Source: Dehalococcoidales bacterium
GTDB taxonomy: Bacteria > Chloroflexota > Dehalococcoidia > Dehalococcoidales > UBA2162
Reading direction: 5' to 3'
NCBI GenBank assembly: GCA_016844285.1
Contig: JAENIS010000087.1
Coordinates: 1-5,788, forward strand
DNA length: 5,788 bases
The translations under genes were made by a program, and so were the position numbers. A model generated the notes under the pieces. That model was not told where the DNA came from, searched no databases, and saw nothing but the letters and a program-made list of their open reading frames with translations. Shown here piece after piece: positions 1-5,788 of this stretch (position 1 is the stretch's first letter; each line of letters opens with the position of its first letter).

Positions 1-2
1 GC

Positions 3-833
3 ACTAACCTGATGGGGCGCGTGGTAGACAGTCTCAAGCAGGCGAAAGAGGGTGGGGTAGACACCATCGTCGATGCCACTACCCTCGACCTTGACCGGAG
101 TATTGACCTGCTCGCCGAGGCTTCCCATCGCAGCGGGGTTAATATTATTGCCACTACCGGGTGGTGGTTGGATATACCACGCTACTTCGCTGGTGTCTCC
201 ATCGACCAATTGGCCGAGCTATTTACTCGTGAGATTGAGCAGGGTATCTCCGGCACCAACATCAAGGCCGGGATGCTCAAATCTGCCAGCGATATGACCG
301 GGGTGACACCAGAGGCAGCAATTATCCTGCGGGCAGTGGCTAAAGCCCACCTTAAAACCGGCGTTCCCATCATGCTGCATTCCTACTCACCAGGCCAGGT
401 AGGTCAGCAGCAGCTCGTTATTCTGAAAGAAGAAGGAGTCGACTTAAAGAGGGTCAAGTTAGACCACTCTAATGATACTACCGATGTCGAGTATCTCACC
501 TGGATTCTCGAACAGGGGTGCTTTCTGGGCCTGGACCGCTATCCGGGACGCAACGTCAGCCCGCTCGCCCGTACCAAAACGATGAAGGCGCTGATAGATG
601 CCGGATACTCAGACCGTCTCTGTCCTTCTCATGATTTCAGCATACTGGCGGTTGACACCGCCATGGCCAGGATATCCGGAATCAGTATCGAGGAAAGGCG
701 AAAGCGTAATCCTTATGGCTTTCTCTATATCCAGAAAGTAGTGTTTCCCCAGCTTCGAGCCATGGGTGTCTCTGCAGAAATAATCAGCCGGCTGTGTGTG
801 GATGGCCCGAGCCATTTCTTTGAGGGCGCCTAG
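3..833 (+). CDS. Phosphotriesterase-family metal-dependent hydrolase, 5' partial
   Basis: The reading frame is open to the window's left edge, so the N-terminus lies outside. The ATG at 12 sits inside a conserved strand and is not the start. Numbering from that Met, the family order is clear: GVDTIVDATT (15-24), TTGWW (48-52), the NIKAG segment whose Lys85 would be the carboxylated metal-bridging lysine, the TGVPIMLH strand with His123, the DHSND strand with His152, LGLDRYPG (172-179), and SHD with Asp208, the last metal ligand. The N-terminal HxH metal pair expected in the first 50 or so residues is missing only because of the window edge. The fold would be a TIM-barrel amidohydrolase. Family members hydrolyse phosphotriesters, lactones or other esters, and the substrate cannot be told from sequence. 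The C-terminus reads VDGPSHFF where relatives usually have an NPRRFF-like ending. The next gene is on the same strand and was probably only about 34 bp away before the 860-1001 element inserted. Confidence 0.88.
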   Translation, partial: TNLMGRVVDSLKQAKEGGVDTIVDATTLDLDRSIDLLAEASHRSGVNIIATTGWWLDIPRYFAGVSIDQLAELFTREIEQGISGTNIKAGMLKSASDMTGVTPEAAIILRAVAKAHLKTGVPIMLHSYSPGQVGQQQLVILKEEGVDLKRVKLDHSNDTTDVEYLTWILEQGCFLGLDRYPGRNVSPLARTKTMKALIDAGYSDRLCPSHDFSILAVDTAMARISGISIEERRKRNPYGFLYIQKVVFPQLRAMGVSAEIISRLCVDGPSHFFEGA

Positions 834-851
834 CCCTGGGCCGAATAGGTA

Positions 852-861
852 AAGTGAAAGG
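852..861. repeat. Left copy of putative 10-bp target-site duplication
   Basis: AAGTGAAAGG here recurs exactly at 1002-1011, immediately outside the right end of the palindromic element. The match does not extend on either side (A versus C before it, T versus A after it). The final GG could instead belong to the element's GGTT terminus, giving an 8-bp duplication. Confidence 0.55.
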
Positions 862-1001
862 TTCTGTTTGCATTTGGTTGGTCTGTCATTGCGAGCGAAG
901 CGAAGCAATCTGGGAATGTGTTGGGCAGAGATTGCCACGGGGTCTAACGACCCCTCGCAATGACAACTATTTTAATACAGCAACCAGAATCGAATGAAAC
1001 C
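860..1001. mobile_element. Small non-coding palindromic element, MITE-like, copy 1
   Basis: This 142-bp stretch has no credible coding content and is related to 4091-4184. The left 21 bases (860-880) are identical to 4091-4111. The right 48 bases (954-1001) align without gaps to 4137-4184, and 22 of the last 25 match. The ends are imperfect inverted repeats: TTCTGTTTGC on the left (862-871) against GCAACCAGAA on the right (980-989), with outer GGTT and AACC. The interior carries nested inverted repeats. A direct repeat, AAGTGAAAGG, flanks it. No transposase is present, so movement would need one supplied in trans. It separates the hydrolase from the TRAM-like gene. The boundaries come from comparing only two copies. 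A decayed intergenic repeat family that is not a transposon is the alternative. Confidence 0.65.
884..965. repeat. Nested inverted repeats (cruciform or RNA hairpin) inside copy 1
   Basis: The outer arms TGTCATTGCGAG (884-895) and CTCGCAATGACA (954-965) are perfect 12-bp complements. Inside them GCAATCT (905-911) pairs with AGATTGC (929-935), and GGGGTC (939-944) pairs with GACCCC (949-954) around a TAAC loop. The last hairpin competes with the outer stem for one base only. The left arm continues as GCGAGCGAAGCG, and its reverse complement occurs at 4130-4148 in the second copy. No T-run follows, so a classic intrinsic terminator is unlikely. Transcribed RNA would still be strongly folded. 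Confidence 0.75.
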
Positions 1002-1005
1002 AAGT

Positions 1006-1013
1006 GAAAGGAG
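1006..1013 (+). promoter_or_regulatory. Ribosome binding site that sets the start of the TRAM-like gene
   Basis: GAAAGGAG lies 4 bases before the ATG at 1018. The upstream in-frame ATG at 994 lies within the conserved right end of the repeat element and has no comparable site, so 1018 is preferred. The first six bases belong to the right copy of the direct repeat (1002-1011), so the duplication copied most of this site. Confidence 0.7.
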
Positions 1014-1017
1014 TGGC

Positions 1018-2349
1018 ATGAGTCAGGCAACCAGGACTTTGAAGAAGATAGCCTCCAGTGAAGAGTATCGGGCATTGGACGCGGCCATCAGGGAGTTCGA
1101 CCCGGAGACGATATTCCGTGCCTACACGCAGCTATTCGGGCTTTTAGCCGAGGCGGAAAAGGAGATACTGGAAAGAATCGATAAACTGCCCCGCCATAAT
1201 AAGGACCTGGACCGGCAACAATTTTTGGCCGCTTTTGCTGCCCACAGCCAGGCGACCTTACCGCAATGGCACTGGGTGGACTCCGAGATTAAGAAGCAAA
1301 AGGTGATGGAGGGTGAGGTCTTTGCTTTTGGCAGCAAGGGAGACCCCCTGGTGAGAACGGCGGAAGGACGGGTGGTTGCGGTCAGGGGAGCTACGGTCAA
1401 AGAAGGTGATAAGCTCAAATTCAAGGTGCTCTCTGAGGGAGCGAAGATTGACTTTGGCCGGGTATTTGAGCTTACCCCGGAGACCCTCTATGCGATTCTG
1501 ACTCAGGGCGCGCGGGAAAAGATATTGAACTCACTGGACTCCCTGCAAGAACGTATCGAAAGTTACTCCCCAGACATGAGTGAAAACGTGCTGGCTGACC
1601 TGGGCTCGCTTTTGAAAGAGCTTGAGGATGTCAGGGAGTTTCTCGCCAAGCTTCGTGGTGAGGAAAAGGAAAGAATTATGGCCAGGATTGTAGCCTATCG
1701 CCGCAGGCTACTGAAAGCGTCTATATTGAAGCTGGTGTTTGAGTACCTATCCCAGCGTGAGATAACGGAGATTGAGGACTCATGCCAGCGTGACCGGCAA
1801 CAAGTGGCCAGAGCACTCTCCGCACCGGGGCTTTTCTGTTACCAGGCTCATCTTTCTTTAAAAGCAGAGCTTGTTGGTGACGACAAGCCAAAAGGATACT
1901 CCGAGATTGTTGACAAACTGGAGAAAAGCATGGATACCATGCAGACGGCGCTCCAACTTCTCGACTTCAGGACGAGAGTAGAGCAGGTTTACCCCGTCGC
2001 CAGGAGATATTGCGAGCGAGTTGACGTGTTGTTTGACAGACTCACCCGGAAAGCGATAGAGGTTGCTTATCATCTCGCCGAGGGTAATGTCTGGGAGGTG
2101 AAACAAATTCAGTCGACGATTGAGGAAGCATTCTCCAACCAGGTTCTTGGTGCCGAGCTTCGTCAGATTTTTCGTAGCCCGGGAGAGTTCTTCGACTGGC
2201 GAAGAGCCCTCGGTGAATTAAGGACCGCCATGGGCAACGCGGAAAGCAAAACGATGGAGGCAGCTTTAGAGCCTTATCTCCGTCAGGTAATCAATGGTGC
2301 TTTTGGCGAGAGCCGGGTGACCGTCGGGAGAGAACAGCCGCCAGTGTGA
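1018..2349 (+). CDS. Uncharacterised helical protein with an internal TRAM-like domain
   Basis: This 443-residue protein is not one I can name. Residues 1-80 are predicted helical and charged. An aromatic QWHW patch (83-86) precedes a segment at about 96-152 with the layout of a TRAM RNA-binding beta-barrel: VMEGEVFAFGSKGDPLVR, then GRVVAVRGATVKEGDKLKFKV, then a closing FGRVFEL. TRAM domains occur in RNA-modifying enzymes such as RumA and MiaB, where they contact RNA. None of those catalytic domains is visible here: there is no methyltransferase motif and no CxxxCxxC. Residues about 166-257 are rich in Glu, Lys and Leu and may form a coiled coil. The rest is also mainly helical, and the C-terminal tail (VTVGREQPPV) looks disordered. 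No signal peptide or membrane segment is seen, so it should be cytoplasmic. A role in RNA binding or translation is inferred from the TRAM-like segment alone. A sigma factor gene follows 202 bp downstream. Confidence 0.82.
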   Translation: MSQATRTLKKIASSEEYRALDAAIREFDPETIFRAYTQLFGLLAEAEKEILERIDKLPRHNKDLDRQQFLAAFAAHSQATLPQWHWVDSEIKKQKVMEGEVFAFGSKGDPLVRTAEGRVVAVRGATVKEGDKLKFKVLSEGAKIDFGRVFELTPETLYAILTQGAREKILNSLDSLQERIESYSPDMSENVLADLGSLLKELEDVREFLAKLRGEEKERIMARIVAYRRRLLKASILKLVFEYLSQREITEIEDSCQRDRQQVARALSAPGLFCYQAHLSLKAELVGDDKPKGYSEIVDKLEKSMDTMQTALQLLDFRTRVEQVYPVARRYCERVDVLFDRLTRKAIEVAYHLAEGNVWEVKQIQSTIEEAFSNQVLGAELRQIFRSPGEFFDWRRALGELRTAMGNAESKTMEAALEPYLRQVINGAFGESRVTVGREQPPV

Positions 2350-2379
2350 GCAAAGGTAAAAAATAATTCCGTAAAGTAG

Positions 2380-2409
2380 TTGCATTCCGGGTATTCTTTG
2401 TGGTATACT
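2380..2409 (+). promoter_or_regulatory. Extended -10 promoter for the sigma-factor gene
   Basis: A -35-like TTGCAT (2380-2385) lies 18 bases before TATACT (2404-2409). TGG directly before the hexamer gives the extended -10 TGn motif. Transcription would start near 2416, leaving a leader of about 135 bases. The encoded sigma factor has the region 2.4 and HxxE residues that read such a promoter, so autoregulation is possible. Confidence 0.6.
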
Positions 2410-2440
2410 GCATAGGTTAAGGTGGACGTAGTTGCTACTT

Positions 2441-2485
2441 CCCTTCTCGCAAAATCAAAAAGGTTTTCGCCGAGAGGGGATTTTT
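2441..2485 (+). terminator. Terminator-like hairpin in the sigma-factor leader
   Basis: CCCTTCTCG (2441-2449) pairs with CGAGAGGGG (2471-2479) as nine base pairs with one G-U. The stem can be prolonged by AAAA (2451-2454) with TTTT (2464-2467) across a small bulge. An A and then five T (2481-2485) follow, as in an intrinsic terminator. It lies downstream of the 2380-2409 promoter, so it could end upstream transcripts, attenuate the sigma gene, or protect the 5' end. CCCTC at 2490-2494 could pair with GAGGG at 2474-2478 and disrupt it. Confidence 0.5.
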
Positions 2486-2551
2486 AGTGCCCTCAAAGCG
2501 AATGAGTTTATCATGTCGAGAAAAGTGGCCTGATGAAGTACGAGGAATAGC

Positions 2552-3982
2552 ATGGTTTTAGAAAGTGTTGATAGAATCCGGCAGACTCTATCTGAAGATG
2601 GAGAGCTGGTGATTGACAATAAACAAGCTGCCGTCGAGAGTCTGGAGGAGAGTGAGGTTGTCACCGAAGGTGGGATGGCTTTATTTGGCGAAGCGGAAGC
2701 TGGCGAAGATAATGTGCAGCTCTATTTTTCTGAGGCTGCCGGAACGCCACTGTTGGATGCTGAGGAAGAGCAACGCCTGGGTAGCCGGATAGAAGAGGGC
2801 GAATTTTTGTTACGCCTTGACCCGGACCGGGGGAAGCCCGATGGCAGGTTACCCACGCCCACCAATCTGTTGCTTCGGCTTGGTGGTAGTTTGAGTCGGG
2901 CAGATGACCTCCTCCTGGCGGTTGGCCAGTATCTCGGACTCGACACCACGGTGCCTGTAGAGAAGAGCATGCGCGATGAGGGACTGTGCCGTGCCATTGA
3001 CGGTAACATTGCTCCGGAACTGACCAGCCATGTGGCCATGATGACCGGGTTGGACGAGACCAAAACCAGGCAGGACTTAGTTAACCTCTCGCTTAATAGC
3101 CGGCTGATGCCCTGGCATCTTTTGGGTGAAGCCGGGCAAAAGAAGACGCTGGCTGATTGTTACGCAGTACTTGAATCGCCGGAATTCGGTGGTTTTTTGG
3201 AGAGGCAGCAACCCCGGATAGAGCAATATTTTGAGCAAATCGGGCAAAGGACGCGTCAGGCTGCGGACCATCTGGTGCGAGCTAACCTGCGGTTGGTGAT
3301 TGCGGTTGCCAAGAAATATGTTGGCCGCGGTCTGCCGCTGCTTGATTTGATTCAGGAAGGTAATATTGGCCTGATGCGTGCCACCAAGAAGTTCGACCAT
3401 CGTCGCGGCTATAAGTTCAGTACCTATGCTACATGGTGGATTCGCCAGTCGATTACGCGGGCCATTGCTGACCAATCACACACGGTGCGTCTGCCGGTGC
3501 ATATACTGGAAGCAAGGTCGAAGATGGATAAAGCCAGGCAGCGCCTATCCCAGGAATACGGCCGTAATCCCACTAATGAAGAGCTGGCTAAGGAGCTTGG
3601 ACTCTCGCCGGAGAAGGTGAGCTGGCTGGTGGCGATGGTCTCGAGGCAGCCTGTGTCTCTGGAGACACCCATCGGGGAAGAAGATGAAGGCACCGAGCTT
3701 GCCGACTTCATTCAGGACAAGAACGCCCTGGCGCCCGAGGAAGAAGCGGCTCGCAGCATGTTTCGGGAGCAGTTAGCGGAGGTTTTGTCCAGTCTGACAT
3801 TGCGGGAAAGGCGCATCATCGAGTTACGCTTCGGGCTGGTCGATGGACGTGGGCGCACCCTGGACGAAATCGGTGAGGAGTTTGGTGTTACCAGGGAGCG
3901 GATACGCCAGATTGAGCGGCAAGCGTTGAACAAGCTGCGCCATCCGAGTCGTAGCCGGAAGCTGATAGACTATCTCCGGTAG
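2552..3982 (+). CDS. rpoD: RNA polymerase sigma-70 factor, primary (RpoD/SigA) type
   Basis: This 476-residue protein directs RNA polymerase to promoters. Region 1.2 is at about 53-84 ([12 protein letters not shown] through RIEEGE). Region 2 is at about 237-312: [16 protein letters not shown], then [13 protein letters not shown], then [18 protein letters not shown]. Trp295 and Trp296, which melt the -10, and Gln299 and Thr302, which read it, are all present. Region 3 starts with HILE (317-320), the HxxE motif that reads extended -10 elements. Region 4 is at about 405-476, with a canonical recognition helix [10 protein letters not shown]. Region 1.1 is absent or reduced to an acidic N-terminus of about 50 residues. 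About 145 mostly helical residues (roughly 85-228) separate regions 1.2 and 2.1. GAGGA (2542-2546) lies 5 bases before the ATG, and two in-frame TGA codons (2531-2536) rule out an upstream start. Housekeeping function is inferred from the intact region 2.4 and 4.2 signatures. A paralogous group 2 sigma factor is possible. Confidence 0.95.
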   Translation: MVLESVDRIRQTLSEDGELVIDNKQAAVESLEESEVVTEGGMALFGEAEAGEDNVQLYFSEAAGTPLLDAEEEQRLGSRIEEGEFLLRLDPDRGKPDGRLPTPTNLLLRLGGSLSRADDLLLAVGQYLGLDTTVPVEKSMRDEGLCRAIDGNIAPELTSHVAMMTGLDETKTRQDLVNLSLNSRLMPWHLLGEAGQKKTLADCYAVLESPEFGGFLERQQPRIEQYFEQIGQRTRQAADHLVRANLRLVIAVAKKYVGRGLPLLDLIQEGNIGLMRATKKFDHRRGYKFSTYATWWIRQSITRAIADQSHTVRLPVHILEARSKMDKARQRLSQEYGRNPTNEELAKELGLSPEKVSWLVAMVSRQPVSLETPIGEEDEGTELADFIQDKNALAPEEEAARSMFREQLAEVLSSLTLRERRIIELRFGLVDGRGRTLDEIGEEFGVTRERIRQIERQALNKLRHPSRSRKLIDYLR

Positions 3983-4090
3983 CAGACGACCTCTGGTGCC
4001 ATTCTGGTATCCCGGCTGTGAGAATATCCCGGAGGCGAGGTTGTAACGTTTCCATTCCTCTTTATTGCCTTCGGATAATAGCGGTATTGC
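3983..4090. other. Non-coding stretch after the sigma gene, no clear signal
   Basis: This is the first part of a 362-bp gene-free gap. I see no convincing intrinsic terminator for the sigma gene. The only structure is an 8-bp direct repeat, TATCCCGG, at 4008-4015 and 4025-4032, which may be chance. The remainder of the gap holds the second repeat element, a promoter and a palindromic stretch, listed separately. Confidence 0.5.
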
Positions 4091-4184
4091 GGTTCTGTTT
4101 GCATTTGGTTGTTTCCACTGTTATTGCCACGCTTCGCTCGCAATGACAACCATTTCACGACAGCAACCAGAACCGGATGGAACC
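4091..4184. mobile_element. Small non-coding palindromic element, MITE-like, copy 2 (shortened)
   Basis: This 94-bp relative of 860-1001 lies in the same orientation. The left arm (4091-4111) is identical to 860-880, ATTGCCACG (4123-4131) matches 931-939, and the right 48 bases (4137-4184) align to 954-1001. Most of the left half of the central hairpin is missing, which suggests an internal deletion. It starts GGTT and ends AACC. GCGGTATTGC just left (4081-4090) and GCGCTATGGC just right (4186-4195) match at 8 of 10 positions, perhaps a decayed target duplication, though one unmatched C lies between the right copy and the element end. Confidence 0.6.
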
Positions 4185-4198
4185 CGCGCTATGGCAGG

Positions 4199-4227
4199 TT
4201 GACAGACCTGGCCTGAAGTAGTAGCAT
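4199..4227 (+). promoter_or_regulatory. Sigma-70 promoter candidate for the MmgE/PrpD gene
   Basis: A perfect TTGACA (4199-4204) is followed after exactly 17 bases by TAGCAT (4222-4227), which matches TATAAT at four of six positions including both outer T and the second A. It begins 14 bases after the repeat element ends. Transcription would start near 4234, giving a leader of about 110 bases. Confidence 0.5.
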
Positions 4228-4252
4228 GGGTGTGTCTGTGTTCCCTTTAGAC

Positions 4253-4273
4253 TGATTAATCAAAATGCATTAA
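4253..4273. promoter_or_regulatory. AT-rich palindromes, possible operator
   Basis: TGATTAATCA (4253-4262) is a perfect 10-bp palindrome and AATGCATT (4264-4271) a perfect 8-bp one. TTAAT (4256-4260) and ATTAA (4269-4273) also form an inverted pair 8 bases apart. They lie about 20 bases downstream of the predicted transcription start, where a repressor could block the promoter. No regulator family is recognised, and chance in AT-rich DNA is possible. Confidence 0.25.
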
Positions 4274-4332
4274 CCTGTGATTTCTCAGCATGGTAAAAAC
4301 CAGAAAATCAAGATAGGATAAATATAGAACTT

Positions 4333-4337
4333 GGAGG
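4333..4337 (+). promoter_or_regulatory. Ribosome binding site that sets the MmgE/PrpD start
   Basis: GGAGG lies 7 bases before the ATG at 4345, an ideal distance. The in-frame TTG at 4339 is only one base from it, too close to be used, so the protein begins MDKITKYL. Confidence 0.85.
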
Positions 4338-4344
4338 TTTGAAA

Positions 4345-5697
4345 ATGGACAAGATTACCAAATACCTGGCATCGTATGCGACTTCACTTAAGTATGATGA
4401 CCTGCCGGCGGAGGTAGTGCATAAGACGAAGGGTCTCCTTCTTGACACCCTTGGTTGTGCGGTAGGTGCCTATAGCAGTGAGCCGGCCAAGATTGCCCGC
4501 AAGATAGCGGGGCGGGTTTACCAGTGTGATATGCCGGCGGCTATCATCGGCAGCGGTCAGCCGTCCAGCCTGGAGCTGGCAACTTTTGCCAATGGCATCA
4601 TGATACGATACCTTGATTACAATGATGTGGGTGGGGGCGGGCATCGCAGTGACAATTTCGCCTCCGTACTCACCTGTGCTGATGCCGTCCATGCCAGCGG
4701 CAAAGAACTCATTGTTGCCGCTGTCCTGGCCTATGAGGTCATGGGGCGGATAGCCAGCCAGACGGACCTTACCACCAGAGGTTTTGACCACACTGTCCCT
4801 GGAGTCATCTCCTGTGCTCTCGGAGCCTCCAAACTCCTTGGTCTGTCTAAAGAGCAGACGGCACAGGCAATCAATCTGGCGATTACGCCTAACATCGCCC
4901 TGTTACAAACTCGCTATGAGGAGGTGTCGATGTGGAAGGGCTGTGCCATGGCCAATGCTGCCCGGAATGGTGTCTTTGCTGCCCTGCTGGCGCGGGAAGG
5001 GATGACAGGCCCCAGCCCGGTTTTTGAAGGTCGATACGGTCTGTTCATGGCGGTTACCGGCCCGTTCAAACTGGGTGGGTTTGGTAAGCCTTTCAATATT
5101 CTGGTGTCCACCATCAAGCGCTACCCCTGCGGTTCGCAGGCCCAGACGGAGGTCGACCTGGCCATCAAACTGCGTTCCAAGATAGCCAGTGTCAATGAAA
5201 TCGCCGAGATAAATATTGAGACCCGGAGCGGCCAGGGTGGTTCCAAAAATATCATGGCCGGTGATGCCGAAAAATGGCATCCGACGACTCGTGAGACGGC
5301 CGACCATAGTATGCCTTACGTCGTTGCCCTGGGGCTGACCTACGGTACGGTGGAATTAAGGCACTTTGATGATGAATACCTGCACAATCCTGAGCTGATT
5401 GATTTGATGCAGAAAATCAAGGTCAAAGATACCGAGGAGTGTACCAGGTTGGCACCGGAGAATAATGCTGCCCGTGTGACCATAGTTACCAAGTCCGGTA
5501 AGAGATTCTCGGAATTCGCACTGCACTGCCATGGTCATTATCTTGACCCCCTCACCAACGAGGAAATCGAGCAGAAATTCAACTCTTTAACTAGAACCTT
5601 GCTGACACCAGCCCAGAGGCAAGAGCTGATATCGCTGGTCTGGAATCTGGAAAAGCTTGATGATGCCAGTAAAATAATGCCATTACTGAAAATATGA
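4345..5697 (+). CDS. MmgE/PrpD family protein (2-methylcitrate dehydratase-like)
   Basis: This 450-residue protein has the usual length and is complete. The N-terminal all-helical domain runs from TKYLASYA to about 240, and the smaller alpha/beta domain from about 250 to 400. Family signatures are intact: LLLDTLGCAVGAY (31-43), LDYND (90-94) followed by GHRSDN (99-104), WKGCAMANAARNGVFAALLA (197-216), KRYPCGSQAQ (258-267) and TRETADHSMPYVVALGL (315-331). His100, Lys198 and Lys258 sit where the related cis-aconitate decarboxylases have active-site His and Lys residues. Characterised relatives include 2-methylcitrate dehydratase of propionate catabolism, cis-aconitate decarboxylase and MmgE. 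Most bacterial homologues are uncharacterised, and no methylcitrate-cycle partner (prpB, prpC) is present here, so the substrate is undetermined. No signal peptide or membrane span is seen, so it should be cytoplasmic. It seems to be transcribed alone from the 4199-4227 promoter. Confidence 0.93.
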   Translation: MDKITKYLASYATSLKYDDLPAEVVHKTKGLLLDTLGCAVGAYSSEPAKIARKIAGRVYQCDMPAAIIGSGQPSSLELATFANGIMIRYLDYNDVGGGGHRSDNFASVLTCADAVHASGKELIVAAVLAYEVMGRIASQTDLTTRGFDHTVPGVISCALGASKLLGLSKEQTAQAINLAITPNIALLQTRYEEVSMWKGCAMANAARNGVFAALLAREGMTGPSPVFEGRYGLFMAVTGPFKLGGFGKPFNILVSTIKRYPCGSQAQTEVDLAIKLRSKIASVNEIAEINIETRSGQGGSKNIMAGDAEKWHPTTRETADHSMPYVVALGLTYGTVELRHFDDEYLHNPELIDLMQKIKVKDTEECTRLAPENNAARVTIVTKSGKRFSEFALHCHGHYLDPLTNEEIEQKFNSLTRTLLTPAQRQELISLVWNLEKLDDASKIMPLLKI

Positions 5698-5738
5698 GCC
5701 GGCCATAAGCGGTCAGCCATTCGGCTAGTGGCACGTCA

Positions 5739-5758
5739 GGAGTAGCTGCTGCTACTTC
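5739..5758. repeat. Small hairpin after the MmgE/PrpD gene
   Basis: GGAGTAGC (5739-5746) and GCTACTTC (5751-5758) pair as eight base pairs with one G-T around a TGCT loop, 42 bases after the stop codon. The sequence after it is ATAAAAAC and has no T-run, so it is not a good intrinsic terminator. It might still mark the 3' end of the transcript. The remaining bases to the window end show no gene start. Confidence 0.35.
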
Positions 5759-5788
5759 ATAAAAACAGGGGAATTAAGTAAGAGAGAG

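Noticed and set aside
609..938. Minus-strand open frame running through the hydrolase 3' end into the repeat element
   Set aside because: It spans two unrelated sequences, a real gene and a repeat arm, and its translation resembles no protein.
860..1001. CRISPR-like or tRNA-like structure suggested by the strong inverted repeats
   Set aside because: There is no regular repeat-spacer unit and no cloverleaf, only nested palindromes shared with one other intergenic copy.
994..1017. Upstream ATG at 994 as the start of the TRAM-like gene
   Set aside because: It lies in the right end of the repeat element, has no Shine-Dalgarno sequence, and adds eight residues before an ATG that has GAAAGGAG at a usable distance.
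2513..2550. Two tiny overlapping reading frames before the sigma gene (six codons MSRKVA, then MKYEE), ending one base before its ATG
   Set aside because: The stop-start overlap at 2531-2535 is neat and could suggest a leader peptide, but neither frame has a clear ribosome binding site and both are short enough to be chance.
4339..4344. TTG at 4339 as the start of the MmgE/PrpD gene
   Set aside because: It is one base from the GGAGG ribosome binding site, while the ATG at 4345 is at the ideal spacing.
4903..5307. Long minus-strand open frames across the genes (also at 4384-4791, 3077-3475 and 2722-3063)
   Set aside because: They lie opposite strongly conserved plus-strand genes, show no family motifs and have biased, low-complexity translations typical of antisense shadows.

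Overview
The window holds four plus-strand protein genes: a phosphotriesterase-family hydrolase cut off at its 5' end, an uncharacterised protein with a TRAM-like segment, a primary-type sigma-70 factor, and a complete MmgE/PrpD-family protein. There are no RNA genes, CRISPR arrays or transposase genes. The gene content, the sigma factor with a long spacer between regions 1.2 and 2.1, and intergenic repeats carrying the ATTGCGAGCGAAGCGAAGC-type motif fit an uncultured Chloroflexota, perhaps Dehalococcoidia. That placement is an inference from family resemblance and was not tested by a search.

Layout: 3-833 is the hydrolase. A 142-bp non-coding palindromic element (860-1001) follows, flanked by a perfect 10-bp direct repeat that looks like a target-site duplication. 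Its right copy forms most of the Shine-Dalgarno sequence of the next gene (1018-2349). The 202-bp gap before the sigma gene holds a good extended -10 promoter (2380-2409) and then a terminator-like hairpin with a T-run (2441-2485), so transcripts from that promoter must pass the hairpin. The sigma gene occupies 2552-3982. The 362-bp gap after it holds a second, shorter copy of the element (4091-4184), a consensus -35 promoter (4199-4227) and an AT-rich palindromic stretch (4253-4273) ahead of the MmgE/PrpD gene (4345-5697). The last 91 bases carry only a small hairpin.

The genes do not form an obvious pathway. The hydrolase and the TRAM-like gene were probably only about 34 bp apart before the element inserted and may once have been co-transcribed. 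The sigma factor has all the residues needed to read the promoters seen here, including the HxxE motif that reads extended -10 elements, so self-transcription is plausible. The MmgE/PrpD gene appears to be a separate unit with its own promoter. I do not see a clearly new multi-gene system. The points most worth following are the TRAM-like protein, the possible attenuator in the sigma-factor leader, and the small element with its apparent target duplication.
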